DNA from: Candidatus Poribacteria bacterium
GTDB taxonomy: Bacteria; Poribacteria; WGA-4E; WGA-3G
Assembly: GCA_022820835.1 (NCBI GenBank)
Contig: JAJEET010000047.1
Span: 1 to 64,000, forward strand
Reading direction: 5' to 3'
DNA: 64,000 bases
The position numbers and the translations under genes are program-made. Under the pieces are notes generated by a model. It was not told the origin of the DNA, searched no databases, and saw only the letters and a list, made by a program, of their open reading frames with translations. Numbering within the stretch: the stretch's first letter is position 1; every line of letters begins with the position of its first letter. Below are positions 35,222-43,983 of the stretch, piece by piece.

Positions 35222-35532
35222 TTCTCATCTCTCCTTTGTGATAGATTTTGGGCATGCACGTTGTCTTTGCAAGGTACACCCATGTATTACAATATTTTAT
35301 AATTGCTGGAAGAGCACCGATTCACACGCTTTAGAACATACCCATCTGCAAAAAATTCACTACCCACTATTCTCTGACTCAGAAAGTGAGTTGGTAATAT
35401 TCCCCTAACATTGAATAACGTGCAATATTTGTGCCAATATTAATCGCTTGATATAGACGTAATTCGGAGGGAATGTCTGCCAAATTGGCAGACATTTAAA
35501 ATAGGTGTGCGTTTAGCAGTCAATTTGACTTA
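35222..35532. other. Intergenic region upstream of dnaK with a perfect inverted repeat
   Basis: No gene seen. At 35472-35496 there is a perfect 12-bp inverted repeat (AATGTCTGCCAA / TTGGCAGACATT, one-base centre). It lies downstream of the LamG gene on the minus strand but has no T-run, so it may be an operator-like or REP element. I see no clear heat-shock promoter or CIRCE element. Confidence 0.5.
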
Positions 35533-36327
35533 CTACGGGGTCCCATACCTCCGTTTGAGGCGTCCCCATGTCGTCGGCAATTTTCCGTTCGGTTCAACTG
35601 ATAGAATATCTTGAATACCGCCCTGAATGTCTTTGATTTCACCTTTTGAGAGTCCACGGTTAAAGAGTGCGAACTCGTCAATAATCCCGTTATAGTAGCG
35701 ATTAAGATTCAGGGGTTCTTCAGTGCCAAGAATAAGCGGGGCATCAATCGGTACCAGTTCATCGCCGGTTCTCGGGTGATCTATCAACACTTCACCGTCA
35801 AGGTAGACTGTCCACCACTCGCCACTCTGAAATGAGACAGCGACGTGCTGCCATTTGTCCTTGACGACATTGTGTGGACTCTGTGCGGGTACATTCCGTC
35901 CACCGCTTAATTTCCATCCCATCCAGATGAAGCCGTCTGGGTGGAGCAGGATCTCGAAAAATTCGTCGACATCGGGTCCCTTAGCAGCAATGAGTTGCCA
36001 CGTGCCGGGTCCCACCTCCAAAGTCGGTTTGATCCAAGCGGCGATCGTGATCCCATCGGTAAATTCAAAAGCGTCGGAGTGTTCGACCCGAACGATCCCA
36101 TCCTTTCCGCCGAAGTGAACCGCTTTTCCGTATTTACCATCTCCCCATGACGTGTCACCCTCTAATTTTCCATCCTGTCCGTTACCAGACAGATCCTTGA
36201 CTGTCTTACCTGTTCCCTCTTCAAAAGCGAAGTAGACGACTAAACCTTCCAGTTCTGCGGCTGTGCCGATACTTTGGAAACTCCCTATCAGATACGCGGC
36301 ACACAAGCAAATCACAAATTTACGCAT
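35533..36327 (-). CDS. Secreted LamG/concanavalin-like domain protein
   Basis: A 264-residue exported protein: signal peptide MRKFVICLCAAYLIGSFQSI, then one LamG jelly-roll (residues 30-230) with YFAFEEGTGKTVKDLSGNGQ, FTDGITIAAWIKPT, WQHVAVSFQSGEWWTVYLDG and GIIDEFALFNRGLSKGEI. It ends SVEPNGKLPTTWGRLKRRYG, a tail shared with the other LamG protein at 45454. A glycan- or surface-binding role is likely; no enzyme domain. Confidence 0.85.
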   Translation of the reverse strand: MRKFVICLCAAYLIGSFQSIGTAAELEGLVVYFAFEEGTGKTVKDLSGNGQDGKLEGDTSWGDGKYGKAVHFGGKDGIVRVEHSDAFEFTDGITIAAWIKPTLEVGPGTWQLIAAKGPDVDEFFEILLHPDGFIWMGWKLSGGRNVPAQSPHNVVKDKWQHVAVSFQSGEWWTVYLDGEVLIDHPRTGDELVPIDAPLILGTEEPLNLNRYYNGIIDEFALFNRGLSKGEIKDIQGGIQDILSVEPNGKLPTTWGRLKRRYGTP

Positions 36328-36417
36328 GAGTATCCTCCAATTCCTATAGGGTCGGTTTGTTAAGCAGCTTAGACGGATGTGAAGAACCTCCGCCTTTTTA
36401 TTCGACGACGGACACCT

Positions 36418-37140
36418 CTAAGCAAAGGGGAACGTGCCTTGATAACCACGCGGGCGAGAGACGTGCCAAACGCCTTCATACATCGGGGTTACCTGATAGT
36501 GGCAGACGACGTTGCTCCGTTCCATATCGTCTCGTTCTTTTGCACCTTGATGTGGGATATGGTTGATGAACACAACACAATCGCCTGCTTTCGGGTACAG
36601 GATCACGTGTTCTTGCGTTTCACACCATTCCTCAAATTTAGGGCGGTCTAACGGATAGAGATGCGGTGGCTCTGTCAAATGTCCGCCTTTGATAAATTTA
36701 AGATGCCCTTCACCGGGGGCGTTATCCTGAAAGTAGTACGTTGTGTTAATCCCGACGGGTGCCATCGCGAACGGATGTTCCTCAACATACCGTTTCTCCT
36801 GCCAGTAGCCGTAAAAATCCATGTGCCACTCTTGGAGATACGGACCCGGATTGATGTGCGCCCGTAGACTTCGGAGTTGACACTGTTTGCCCATTAAACC
36901 TTCGAGGTACGGACGGACACTCGGATGTCCGACGAGTGATTGGTATGTTTCGGGTTCTCGGTCGAGCAAGGTATCAAACCACATATTTCCGACAGCGTTT
37001 AATCCTTCTTCCCAACCCTGTTCGCGCGCGTAATTGACGCGCTGACGGATATGTTCCGTCTCTTCTGAGGACAACGCGCCCTCTATCAAAACGAAACCTT
37101 CCTGCTGCAGTTTCGTAAGTTTCTCTTTCATATCTGCCAC
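36418..37140 (-). CDS. Phytanoyl-CoA dioxygenase (PhyH) family protein
   Basis: A 240-residue PhyH oxygenase. The triad is His106-Met-Asp108 (QEWHMDFYGYW) and His197 (HIPHQGAK), with Arg208 for 2-oxoglutarate. GEGHLKFIKGGH replaces the usual PGSH turn. The N-terminus (LQQEGFVLIEGALSSEE) is family-typical. Substrate unknown. Confidence 0.88.
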   Translation of the reverse strand: MADMKEKLTKLQQEGFVLIEGALSSEETEHIRQRVNYAREQGWEEGLNAVGNMWFDTLLDREPETYQSLVGHPSVRPYLEGLMGKQCQLRSLRAHINPGPYLQEWHMDFYGYWQEKRYVEEHPFAMAPVGINTTYYFQDNAPGEGHLKFIKGGHLTEPPHLYPLDRPKFEEWCETQEHVILYPKAGDCVVFINHIPHQGAKERDDMERSNVVCHYQVTPMYEGVWHVSRPRGYQGTFPFA

Positions 37141-37201
37141 GGTTTCATCTCCTTCTGAAAATTCAGAGTGGTACCATTTCTGATGAATATATTTCTCCCT
37201 T

Positions 37202-37225
37202 GTAGCATAAACTGTGGGTTTGTGC
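37202..37225. repeat. GTAGCATAAAC...GTTTGTGC palindrome, second copy
   Basis: Matches the element at 32221-32244 except for the centre; lies upstream of the PhyH gene and downstream of nothing obvious. Confidence 0.5.
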
Positions 37226-37324
37226 TGTATTACACCACATCTAAGAAAATCGGTAAGGCAACACGAATTTTTGGAAATGGTATTATTGACAGAATTCTAT
37301 GTGTTTAGCTAAAAGGTGTCAACT

Positions 37325-38809
37325 TTAATTACCAGCGAACAACTTAACGAACAAACCCCAACCACTAATCCCTGCAAACGTGACAAGGACAGCGGCGGAA
37401 ATTAAGGCACCGATGAACATAAACGGACGTGTCCGGTATGCGGGTGGCAGTTTTGCGTTCAGATACAACGCCGCGAGCATCATCAATGCGATTGAGAAAT
37501 TCGCCAGAATAAAGCCAGCAATCTGTGTTAGGATGTCAAACGGGATATTCAACCAGATGAGAGTCATCGTCGTGATAAAGATATAAAGTGATACCCATTT
37601 TCGGAGTGTATCGTAGCTCCATTCGCGGTGTGACCAGATTGCTTGGAAGAATTCTTGCATCACGCGTGCATAGATTTCTGGAAGTGCCTGTAACGTCCCC
37701 CACAATGCGACAACGATGCAGATGTAGTAGACCCAAACCAGCGATGCGTGGATATTTTCCCAGACGTTTGCTTGATCCGTGAGTAGACTCCATCCCTCGA
37801 AAGTGCTTTCCATCCCATACAAGACCGCGGCTCCTGAGATCATGAACGCCCCAGTCACAATGAACAGCACAATCGCGCCCATGCCGATATCCCATCGTAG
37901 TGGGGCAAGGATTTTCCGCAGTTGGCTGACTTGCTCAGGGTGTTCAGGGAGATAATCAATCCTATCACTGTTCGCGGCACGCTGCCGAATGGATTCAATG
38001 TTATTATGGGATGTCATGCCCCAGCGATGAATACTCACCCAATTTGCGTAGACAACGTATCCCATGACAGAACCGCCAACGTAACCGAACGCGGTCGCCA
38101 TTGTCAACAACGGATTCTCGACAGCGTCCTGTGGTGCCCATTCGGGAAATTCGGGCAGATGCCCAAAACGGAGACTCCCCACAAGTGCTTTGCCAAAGTC
38201 GGGGCGCACCATCAATGTACCGATAATCGTTCCGACAACAAGAATAGCACAGATAATGAGTTGCTGTTTTTCCAGTTTTTCAAACGAGATGCGTAAACCG
38301 AAGAGAAGCGCGAGTGTAATAAAACAGGATGTGATTAGGTTTTCCCAAATGGGTTGTGCGACACCAGAGGGTAACGTATCTCTGAATAGGAAATGGAGCA
38401 GGGCACCGCAGGGTTTGGCAATCGGCACCCACGCTAAAGGCGCGCCTATCATCTCAAAGAGCACAATCGCAATGAGGAGCCATCCGCGCGGTCCGGGCAG
38501 CTTAGCGAGCCGATTCCCGATATATTCACCACTAACTGCCGTATAACGTCCCAACAGATAGGTAACAAAAACACCTTTCACAACGCAACTGAGCAACACA
38601 AGCCAGAGCAGGTTATATTCAGCCCAAGCACCTGCACGAACAACAACAATTGTTTCACCAGCACCAATGCTTACGGACGCGACGATCGCAGCGGGTCCGA
38701 ACACAGCGGCAAGCGCGAAAATCTTCTTAAGCGACCACGGTTCAGCAAATGGACCTGAAACCGGCGGAATGTCAATAGGCTCTGTATTTTGGTTATCTTC
38801 TGTCTGCAT
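37325..38809 (-). CDS. Nramp-like transporter without the DPGN motif
   Basis: A 494-residue polytopic membrane protein with about 11 hydrophobic helices. The first helix pair reads AIVASVSIGAGETIVVVRAG where canonical Nramp proteins have DPGN, and CVVKGVFVTYLLGRYTAVSGEYI follows. The sixth-helix region (TMATAFGYVGGSVMGYVVYA) also lacks the usual MPH. This matches the divergent Nramp-related clade of Planctomycetes and Poribacteria, whose substrate is not established. A large loop at about residues 265-305 is hydrophilic. Confidence 0.78.
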   Translation of the reverse strand: MQTEDNQNTEPIDIPPVSGPFAEPWSLKKIFALAAVFGPAAIVASVSIGAGETIVVVRAGAWAEYNLLWLVLLSCVVKGVFVTYLLGRYTAVSGEYIGNRLAKLPGPRGWLLIAIVLFEMIGAPLAWVPIAKPCGALLHFLFRDTLPSGVAQPIWENLITSCFITLALLFGLRISFEKLEKQQLIICAILVVGTIIGTLMVRPDFGKALVGSLRFGHLPEFPEWAPQDAVENPLLTMATAFGYVGGSVMGYVVYANWVSIHRWGMTSHNNIESIRQRAANSDRIDYLPEHPEQVSQLRKILAPLRWDIGMGAIVLFIVTGAFMISGAAVLYGMESTFEGWSLLTDQANVWENIHASLVWVYYICIVVALWGTLQALPEIYARVMQEFFQAIWSHREWSYDTLRKWVSLYIFITTMTLIWLNIPFDILTQIAGFILANFSIALMMLAALYLNAKLPPAYRTRPFMFIGALISAAVLVTFAGISGWGLFVKLFAGN

Positions 38810-38867
38810 AACAGGGTCCTTAACAACATTGAGCGGACTCAGGGAAGTCCGCTCAATGCGACATGCC

Positions 38868-39596
38868 TTATTCTAACGGTTCCAAAGGCTTCGCATTCCC
38901 GAAGACGGGTGTCGGTGCGTTGCCGGGGGCTGCCCATCGTGCGGCGTTCGCAATGACATGCCGAATGTTCTCATCGTAATAGATCGGGTACGTCTCGTGA
39001 CCGGGACGGAAATAGAAGATTTTGCCTCTCCCACGATAATAGCAGCATCCGCTCCGAAAGACTTCACCACCGGGGAACCAGCTAATAAAAACGAGCGTAT
39101 CCGGTTCGGGAACATCAAACGGCTCGCCATACATCTCGGCGTGTTCGATTTCGATGTATTCTCCTAAACCTTCAACAATCGGGTGTCCGTGTTCAATCAC
39201 CCAGAGGCGTTCCTTTTCACCCGCCTCACGCCACTTGAGACTACAGGACGTACCCATCAAACGGGTAAAGGGTTTAGAGTAGTGTGCAGAGTGGAGGACG
39301 ATGAGTCCCATACCGTCTAAGACGCGTGCGCGAACTTTGTCAGCGATTGCATCTTCGACTGCGCCATGTGCGGCGTGTCCCCACCAGATTAAGACATCCG
39401 TGCTTGAAAGGACATCGTCGGTTAAGCCGTGTTCGGGTTCATCTAATGTTGCTGTCTGGACGCTAAATCCGTCGGCGTCATTCAATCCATCGGCAATAGC
39501 GGCGTGGATGCCTTTCGGATAAATACCGCGAATAAAATCGTTCGTTTTTTCGTGCCTAAATTCATTCCAAACTGTAACCTGAATTGGTTGTGCCAT
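38868..39596 (-). CDS. ThuA-like trehalose-utilisation family protein
   Basis: A 242-residue ThuA-fold protein (class I glutamine-amidotransferase-like). Markers are [11 protein letters not shown] at the start, [12 protein letters not shown] near residue 67, [16 protein letters not shown] near 96, and the end [20 protein letters not shown]. The family is linked to sugar metabolism, often beside Gfo/Idh/MocA genes, but its reaction is unclear. It is 58 bases ahead of the transporter gene, so cotranscription is likely. Confidence 0.85.
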   Translation of the reverse strand: MAQPIQVTVWNEFRHEKTNDFIRGIYPKGIHAAIADGLNDADGFSVQTATLDEPEHGLTDDVLSSTDVLIWWGHAAHGAVEDAIADKVRARVLDGMGLIVLHSAHYSKPFTRLMGTSCSLKWREAGEKERLWVIEHGHPIVEGLGEYIEIEHAEMYGEPFDVPEPDTLVFISWFPGGEVFRSGCCYYRGRGKIFYFRPGHETYPIYYDENIRHVIANAARWAAPGNAPTPVFGNAKPLEPLE

Positions 39597-39673
39597 AAAT
39601 CTCTCCTTAGTTTTTTAATAACAAAAATACGTTAATAATCTCCATTGAGATTTCGTTTCACACTCCTACACAA

Positions 39674-40198
39674 TTAAAAGTAATAATGGAAACCAAATGA
39701 AAAACGCCTGCCTAATTTACTGGTTGAATCCTCAGACTTAGGTTTTAAGCGAGCCACTCCTAACTCAAAAGTATATCCGAAATTAGCACTATCCGAAAAG
39801 AAATATTCAAAGCCAACAATTGATTCAAACCACGAACCTGTATGCGTTTCTGCTTTAGAATCTGAATCAACTTGCGAGATTGGATAATTCACACCCCAAC
39901 CGAAGTAGTAATCCATTCGCGAAGATATTTCAATGGAATATAAAAATCGGCTCCCTATCCACACATCAGTCTGTTCATTTCTCAAAAACCCTAAATAATT
40001 TTGAATGCTAAAGTATCTTGAAAATTCTGTTTTCCAACTCATTCCATTTGAACTCATCAGATTCCGATTAGAGGAAGGGGTAACTACGTAGCCGAATCCA
40101 ACTCTAACACCATTATCATCTGTTGCTTCAGCAAGTTGAAGTGTGAAACAACAAGCGATTGTTAAAAACGCCAATAAGCAGATGAAACAACGTCCCAT
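39674..40198 (-). CDS. Outer-membrane beta-barrel-like protein
   Basis: A 174-residue exported protein with a signal peptide (MGRCFICLLAFLTIACCFTL) and alternating amphipathic strands (VRVGFGYVV, FSRYFSIQNYLGFLR, SRMDYYFGWGVNYPI, FESIVGFEYFFS), ending in GRRFSFGFHYYF. The terminal Phe and aromatic alternation are typical of outer-membrane barrels of eight or so strands, consistent with a two-membrane bacterium. Function unknown. Confidence 0.65.
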   Translation of the reverse strand: MGRCFICLLAFLTIACCFTLQLAEATDDNGVRVGFGYVVTPSSNRNLMSSNGMSWKTEFSRYFSIQNYLGFLRNEQTDVWIGSRFLYSIEISSRMDYYFGWGVNYPISQVDSDSKAETHTGSWFESIVGFEYFFSDSANFGYTFELGVARLKPKSEDSTSKLGRRFSFGFHYYF

Positions 40199-40243
40199 AA
40201 TTGATTTCCTCCCCTGAATGTTGACCCTGAAATCACAACAGGT

Positions 40244-40663
40244 TTACGTTGAACAGAGATCATTGCTCTCGGTAGTGCCATCAAGGTTAGGGGTTGTGGT
40301 TTCTCTTTGTGCGACTGGGTAACTCTCATCCGCATAATGCCGGCCGGAACTCGCATCCTTTAGCGGTTGAATTGACAGGCGACACCTGAGTGCCTGAAGA
40401 ATCCTACTGAGCGTATCCAGCCGCGGTGCCTCTTCGCTTGAAAGCAGGTCCGAAAGAACTTGCGGTGCCATGTCGATTTTCTTAGCGACCTCCGAAACCC
40501 CGCCCCGTGCTTCTATAACATTTTGGAGTCCTAAGAGAAAGAAAGGGGTGTCACCATCCGCTTGGTATTCCTCAAGTGCCACGTCGAGATAACCAATTGC
40601 CTCCTCCCAGTCGGCAGTAAACCGTTCCATTAGAATTTCTTCCCATGTTCGATACTCTCTCAT
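40244..40663 (-). CDS. higA: HigA-like XRE antitoxin, copy 1
   Basis: A 139-residue antitoxin. Residues 45-100 form a helix-turn-helix (GLQNVIEARGGVSEVAKKID, MAPQVLSDLLSSEEAPRLDTLS). The N-terminal 40 residues (WEEAIGYLDVALEEYQADGD) are the dimer/toxin-binding part and the C-terminus is disordered. Start overlaps the toxin gene end by four bases. It likely represses its own promoter. Confidence 0.85.
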   Translation of the reverse strand: MREYRTWEEILMERFTADWEEAIGYLDVALEEYQADGDTPFFLLGLQNVIEARGGVSEVAKKIDMAPQVLSDLLSSEEAPRLDTLSRILQALRCRLSIQPLKDASSGRHYADESYPVAQRETTTPNLDGTTESNDLCST

Positions 40664-40998
40664 TGTTGTACCTCCTTATGTTCCAACCAATACCCTTTTG
40701 CGCGTTCAATATCTCGTGCCTGCGATGACTTGTCTCCCCCACAGAGCAGAAGAACGATCGTGTCATCCACTTCGCCAAAATAGATGCGATACCCCGCGCC
40801 GAAAGAAAATCGCAATTCAAACACCCCAGCACCAACAGAACGGTAATCCCCAAAATTGCCAGCTCTGATTCGGTCAAGTCGCCTTTCAATTCTGTTTCGC
40901 GTATTTCTATCGTGAACAGATTTAAGCCACTCCGTGAAAGGTTCTCGTCCGTTTGAAGTTCGGTAGGCTTGTAATTTTCTTGGTCGCATGTTCCGCAT
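40660..40998 (-). CDS. higB: HigB/RelE-type toxin, copy 1
   Basis: A 112-residue Gp49-like toxin of the RelE superfamily: EPFTEWLKSVHDRNTRNRIERRLDRI forms the two helices and FELRFSFGAGYRIYF plus LLLCGGDKSSQARDIERAKGYW the beta sheet with catalytic basic residues. Predicted ribosome-dependent mRNA nuclease. Toxin-first order fits higBA. 68 of 112 residues match the second copy by hand count. Confidence 0.88.
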   Translation of the reverse strand: MRNMRPRKLQAYRTSNGREPFTEWLKSVHDRNTRNRIERRLDRIRAGNFGDYRSVGAGVFELRFSFGAGYRIYFGEVDDTIVLLLCGGDKSSQARDIERAKGYWLEHKEVQQ

Positions 40999-41045
40999 CG
41001 CTGATTTCTCAGGGTATATCTCCGTGAATAGCAGCCAAGGCGCGT

Positions 41046-41450
41046 TTATTGGTTCTCTGTTGAAACTTCAAGGTTGGGGCTTGATACCTCTGATGGTACA
41101 ATTGAAGTTTTCGCTGGAGCGAGTTCGGTCTCAGGTTCTGTGGTCTTTAGCGGCTGAATTGACAGGCGACACCCAAGCTCCTGAAGAATCGTATTGAGCG
41201 TATCCAGCCGCGGTGCCTCTTCGCTTGAAAGCACGTCCGAGAGAACTTGTGGCGCAATGCCGATTCTCTTAGAGACCTCCGAAACCCCGCCCCATGCCTC
41301 AATGACGTGCTGGAGTCCTAAGAGAAAGGATGGAGTATCACCATCCTCTTGGTATTCCTCAAGTGCCACGTCGAGATAACCAATTGCCTCCTCCGAGTCA
41401 GCAGCAAATCGCTCCATTAGAAACTCGTGCAGGGTTCTCAATTTTCTCAC
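41046..41450 (-). CDS. higA: HigA-like XRE antitoxin, copy 2
   Basis: A 134-residue paralogue of the neighbouring antitoxin, with the same helix-turn-helix (GGVSEVSKRIGIAPQVLSDV) and a divergent Pro/Ser-rich C-terminus. The core, including GYLDVALEEYQ and SSEEAPRLDTLN, is nearly unchanged, so cross-binding between modules is plausible. Four-base overlap with its toxin gene. Confidence 0.85.
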   Translation of the reverse strand: MRKLRTLHEFLMERFAADSEEAIGYLDVALEEYQEDGDTPSFLLGLQHVIEAWGGVSEVSKRIGIAPQVLSDVLSSEEAPRLDTLNTILQELGCRLSIQPLKTTEPETELAPAKTSIVPSEVSSPNLEVSTENQ

Positions 41451-41785
41451 GATTGTGTCTCCTTATATTCAAACCAATAATTTTTTGCACGTTCTATATC
41501 TCGCGACTGTGTTGACTTATCTCCACCACAGAGCACAAGGACGCGTATGTTATCAAGGTTACTGAAATAGATGCGATAGCCTGCACCAAAGTGAAGCCGT
41601 AGTTCAAACACGCCGTCCCCGATAACATGACAGTCACCAAAATTGCCAGTTTCAAGCCTCACAAGCCTTCTTTGAATTCTGGCTCGCGTCCGCGTGTCTC
41701 GAATTGCGTTAAACCACTCAGCAAAAGGTTCATGTCCGTTTGGTGCGAGGTAGAATTGCAATTCTCTCGGTTGTACATCCCGCAT
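41447..41785 (-). CDS. higB: HigB/RelE-type toxin, copy 2
   Basis: A 112-residue RelE-superfamily toxin, paralogue of the copy 450 bp away. GDGVFELRLHFGAGYRIYF and LVLCGGDKSTQSRDIERAKN are conserved while the first helix differs, a region expected to contact the antitoxin. First gene of the four-gene tandem array on the minus strand. Confidence 0.88.
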   Translation of the reverse strand: MRDVQPRELQFYLAPNGHEPFAEWFNAIRDTRTRARIQRRLVRLETGNFGDCHVIGDGVFELRLHFGAGYRIYFSNLDNIRVLVLCGGDKSTQSRDIERAKNYWFEYKETQS

Positions 41786-41818
41786 TCAGGTTGATTTACC
41801 TTCTATTTTCTGCTGTTC

Positions 41819-43012
41819 CTAAAATGTTAATTCTGTCTCTACCGCTTCATCGTAGTCCACACCTTTGACTTCAAAACCGAAAAGATTTCGGAAACGTCGT
41901 CTAAAGCCAGCGTAATCGGAGAGTTCGTGGAAGTTGTTGGTATCAATCTGTGCCCAACGTTCGGTCACTGCGTCGGTTACCTCAGGTTGCAACTCGCGGT
42001 CATCAAGTCGGATATAGCGTTCACTATCGAGTTGCGGTTGTAAACCGGGTCCGAGGTGTTCTGAGAAGAGCCGTCGCATCTGTCCGATCGGTGCCTCATT
42101 GATGCCTTTGGCGTTCATAATGTCGTAAAGGATACTGACATAGAGCGGGACAACAGGGATCGCAGCGGAGGCTTGTGTAACGACGGCTTTGTTCACCGAA
42201 ATATAAGCACTGCCGCCGAATTGATTCGAGAGCCTTTCATCAAGTGCGTCAACACGTGTCTTCAGATCGTCTTTCGCTCTGCCGATCGTTCCGTCTCGGT
42301 AAATGGGCCAGGTCAAGGAGCTCCCGATATAGGTGTAAGCGACGACCGTTACCTCTGGCGCGAGCAGGTTGGCATCCGCTAAGGCATCAATCCACATCTC
42401 TAAGTCCTCACCGCCCATCACGGCGATTGTATCGCTAATCTCCTGCTCAGTTGCGGGATCAATCGTTACAGGTGTGATGACTTCGCGATTCAAGTTAATC
42501 GTCTTGCCTGTATACGGTGCGCCGATCGGTTTAAGGACAGATTCGTGTGAGCCCCCTGTGTTCGGGTGTATTCGGCGGGGTGCGGCGATGCTATAGACGA
42601 GGGTACCTATTTTCCCGAAATCGGCTTTGAGTCGGTCAAGAGTTTCCGCCTTCATTTCATTAGAAAATGCGTCTCCGTTGAGACTTTGTGCAAGAAACCC
42701 GTCCGCTGTCGCTTGTTGATGGAAAGCAGCGGTGTTATAGTAGCCTGCTGTTGCGGTGCGTCTGTCGTCGGCTGGACGTTCATAGAGCAGCCCAAGCGTT
42801 TTGGCACCATAAGCATAAGTTAGAGCAATGCGAGAGGCGAGTCCGTAACCTGTCGATGCACCGATGACCAGGGCATTCAGACTTGTCTCTTTGTAAGGAA
42901 TGCCTTCCTTAATCTCGTTGATCTGGCTCAGGATATTTGCCTGACACCCAACCGGATGTGCATTCGTACAAATGAACCCGCGTATCCGAGGTTTAACAAT
43001 TTGAACAGCCAT
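41819..43012 (-). CDS. fabV: Trans-2-enoyl-CoA/ACP reductase (NADH)
   Basis: A 397-residue FabV enoyl reductase, which reduces trans-2-enoyl-ACP or -CoA in fatty acid synthesis and is typically resistant to triclosan. The N-terminus IVKPRIRGFICTNAHPVGC is diagnostic, LNALVIGASTGYGLASRIAL is the NADH-binding loop, and Tyr238-x8-Lys247 (YRDGTIGRAK) is the active site. Full length, with all motifs intact. Confidence 0.95.
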   Translation of the reverse strand: MAVQIVKPRIRGFICTNAHPVGCQANILSQINEIKEGIPYKETSLNALVIGASTGYGLASRIALTYAYGAKTLGLLYERPADDRRTATAGYYNTAAFHQQATADGFLAQSLNGDAFSNEMKAETLDRLKADFGKIGTLVYSIAAPRRIHPNTGGSHESVLKPIGAPYTGKTINLNREVITPVTIDPATEQEISDTIAVMGGEDLEMWIDALADANLLAPEVTVVAYTYIGSSLTWPIYRDGTIGRAKDDLKTRVDALDERLSNQFGGSAYISVNKAVVTQASAAIPVVPLYVSILYDIMNAKGINEAPIGQMRRLFSEHLGPGLQPQLDSERYIRLDDRELQPEVTDAVTERWAQIDTNNFHELSDYAGFRRRFRNLFGFEVKGVDYDEAVETELTF

Positions 43013-43144
43013 TTTTTTAACTTTCCTTGCGGCGTAATAAGCGCAGTTTCATGCTTGGAGTATTCTTCTCCCGAGTCGTCCTCCATTTCGTTTCGGGCTG
43101 CGCTTTCGTGACTCACAATACCGATTTTAAGTTTCCTCAAGAGA

Positions 43145-43606
43145 TTAATCTTCGATTTCGACGACCATCTCAACTTCAACAGGGATCCCACCGGGTAATT
43201 GCACCATACCGACTGCGGAGCGAGCATGTTTGCCTTTATCACCGAACACCTCAACGAAGAAATCGGAGGCACCGTTGACGACCGCGGGCTGATCCGTAAA
43301 GTCGGGTGCTGAATTAACGAACCCAACCACTTTAACGACACGCTTCACTTTGTCTAAATCACCGAGTGCGTGTTTGAGGGTACTTAACAGTCCGATCGCC
43401 ACCTGACGCGCCGAGGCATAGCCTTCTTCGATTGTTGCATCGGTGCCGAGTTGACTTTTATAGATTGGACCTTCGCCAGTTCCGGGTCCGTGTCCAGAGG
43501 TAAATATAAGATTTCCAGTCTGCACAGTTGTGACGTAGTTTGCTACAGGAACTGCGGGTTCGGGTAATTCTACACCTAATTCTTCAAGCCGTTGTTCTAT
43601 TTTCAT
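43145..43606 (-). CDS. RidA/YjgF-family protein
   Basis: A 153-residue Rid protein of the longer bacterial subfamily (LEELGVELPEPAVPVANYVT, FTSGHGPGTGEG, GDKGKHARSAVGMVQLPGGI). The Arg in HARSAVG is the residue that binds the carboxylate in imine/enamine deaminases. The ending PVEVEMVVEIED is standard. Probably clears reactive enamines from PLP enzymes. It lies upstream of fabV on the same strand with a 132-base gap. Confidence 0.88.
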   Translation of the reverse strand: MKIEQRLEELGVELPEPAVPVANYVTTVQTGNLIFTSGHGPGTGEGPIYKSQLGTDATIEEGYASARQVAIGLLSTLKHALGDLDKVKRVVKVVGFVNSAPDFTDQPAVVNGASDFFVEVFGDKGKHARSAVGMVQLPGGIPVEVEMVVEIED

Positions 43607-43983
43607 TAATTGTTTCCTTCTGTAAATGGATTAAATTCTAACATGCCGTAAAGACGGAATTTTGGATATAATTCACGAGCGAAAACTTGTTGTGATTGTT
43701 TGTATTCGCCTCTATTATTAAACAGATTTTCGCTAATTTTGTCAAGCAATCTTTTGAGTTATTGGCAGTCAACGGTCAGCAATCAGCAGTTAGTAAGTGT
43801 CGTCCCTACAATGGTCAATACTACACAATTTGCTTTATATAAGCGGCTCATGCTAAAATGTGCATGTATTTACCGAATTTGCTCATCCGTAATATCTTCC
43901 CGATGCGTGAGATCCAAAAATCGTTTGAAACCTCCGCATCTCACGAAAATTCTAAAATTATCCTCAAACCTTGGGAGTAAGCG
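43607..43983. other. Divergent intergenic region before the sulfatase
   Basis: No gene seen. It separates the minus-strand ridA from the plus-strand sulfatase. Around 43767-43796 it has CAGTCAACGGTCAGCAATCA, resembling the CAGCCGTCAG repeats at 54578. The sulfatase promoter candidate is at 43830-43859. Confidence 0.5.
43830..43859 (+). promoter_or_regulatory. Candidate promoter of the sulfatase
   Basis: TTGCTT and TAAAAT separated by 18 bases, leaving a 5' UTR of about 118 bases. Confidence 0.45.

Noticed and set aside
35222..35532. CIRCE/HrcA control of dnaK
   Set aside because: I looked for TTAGCACTC-N9-GAGTGCTAA on both strands of the upstream region and did not find it; the palindrome present is different.
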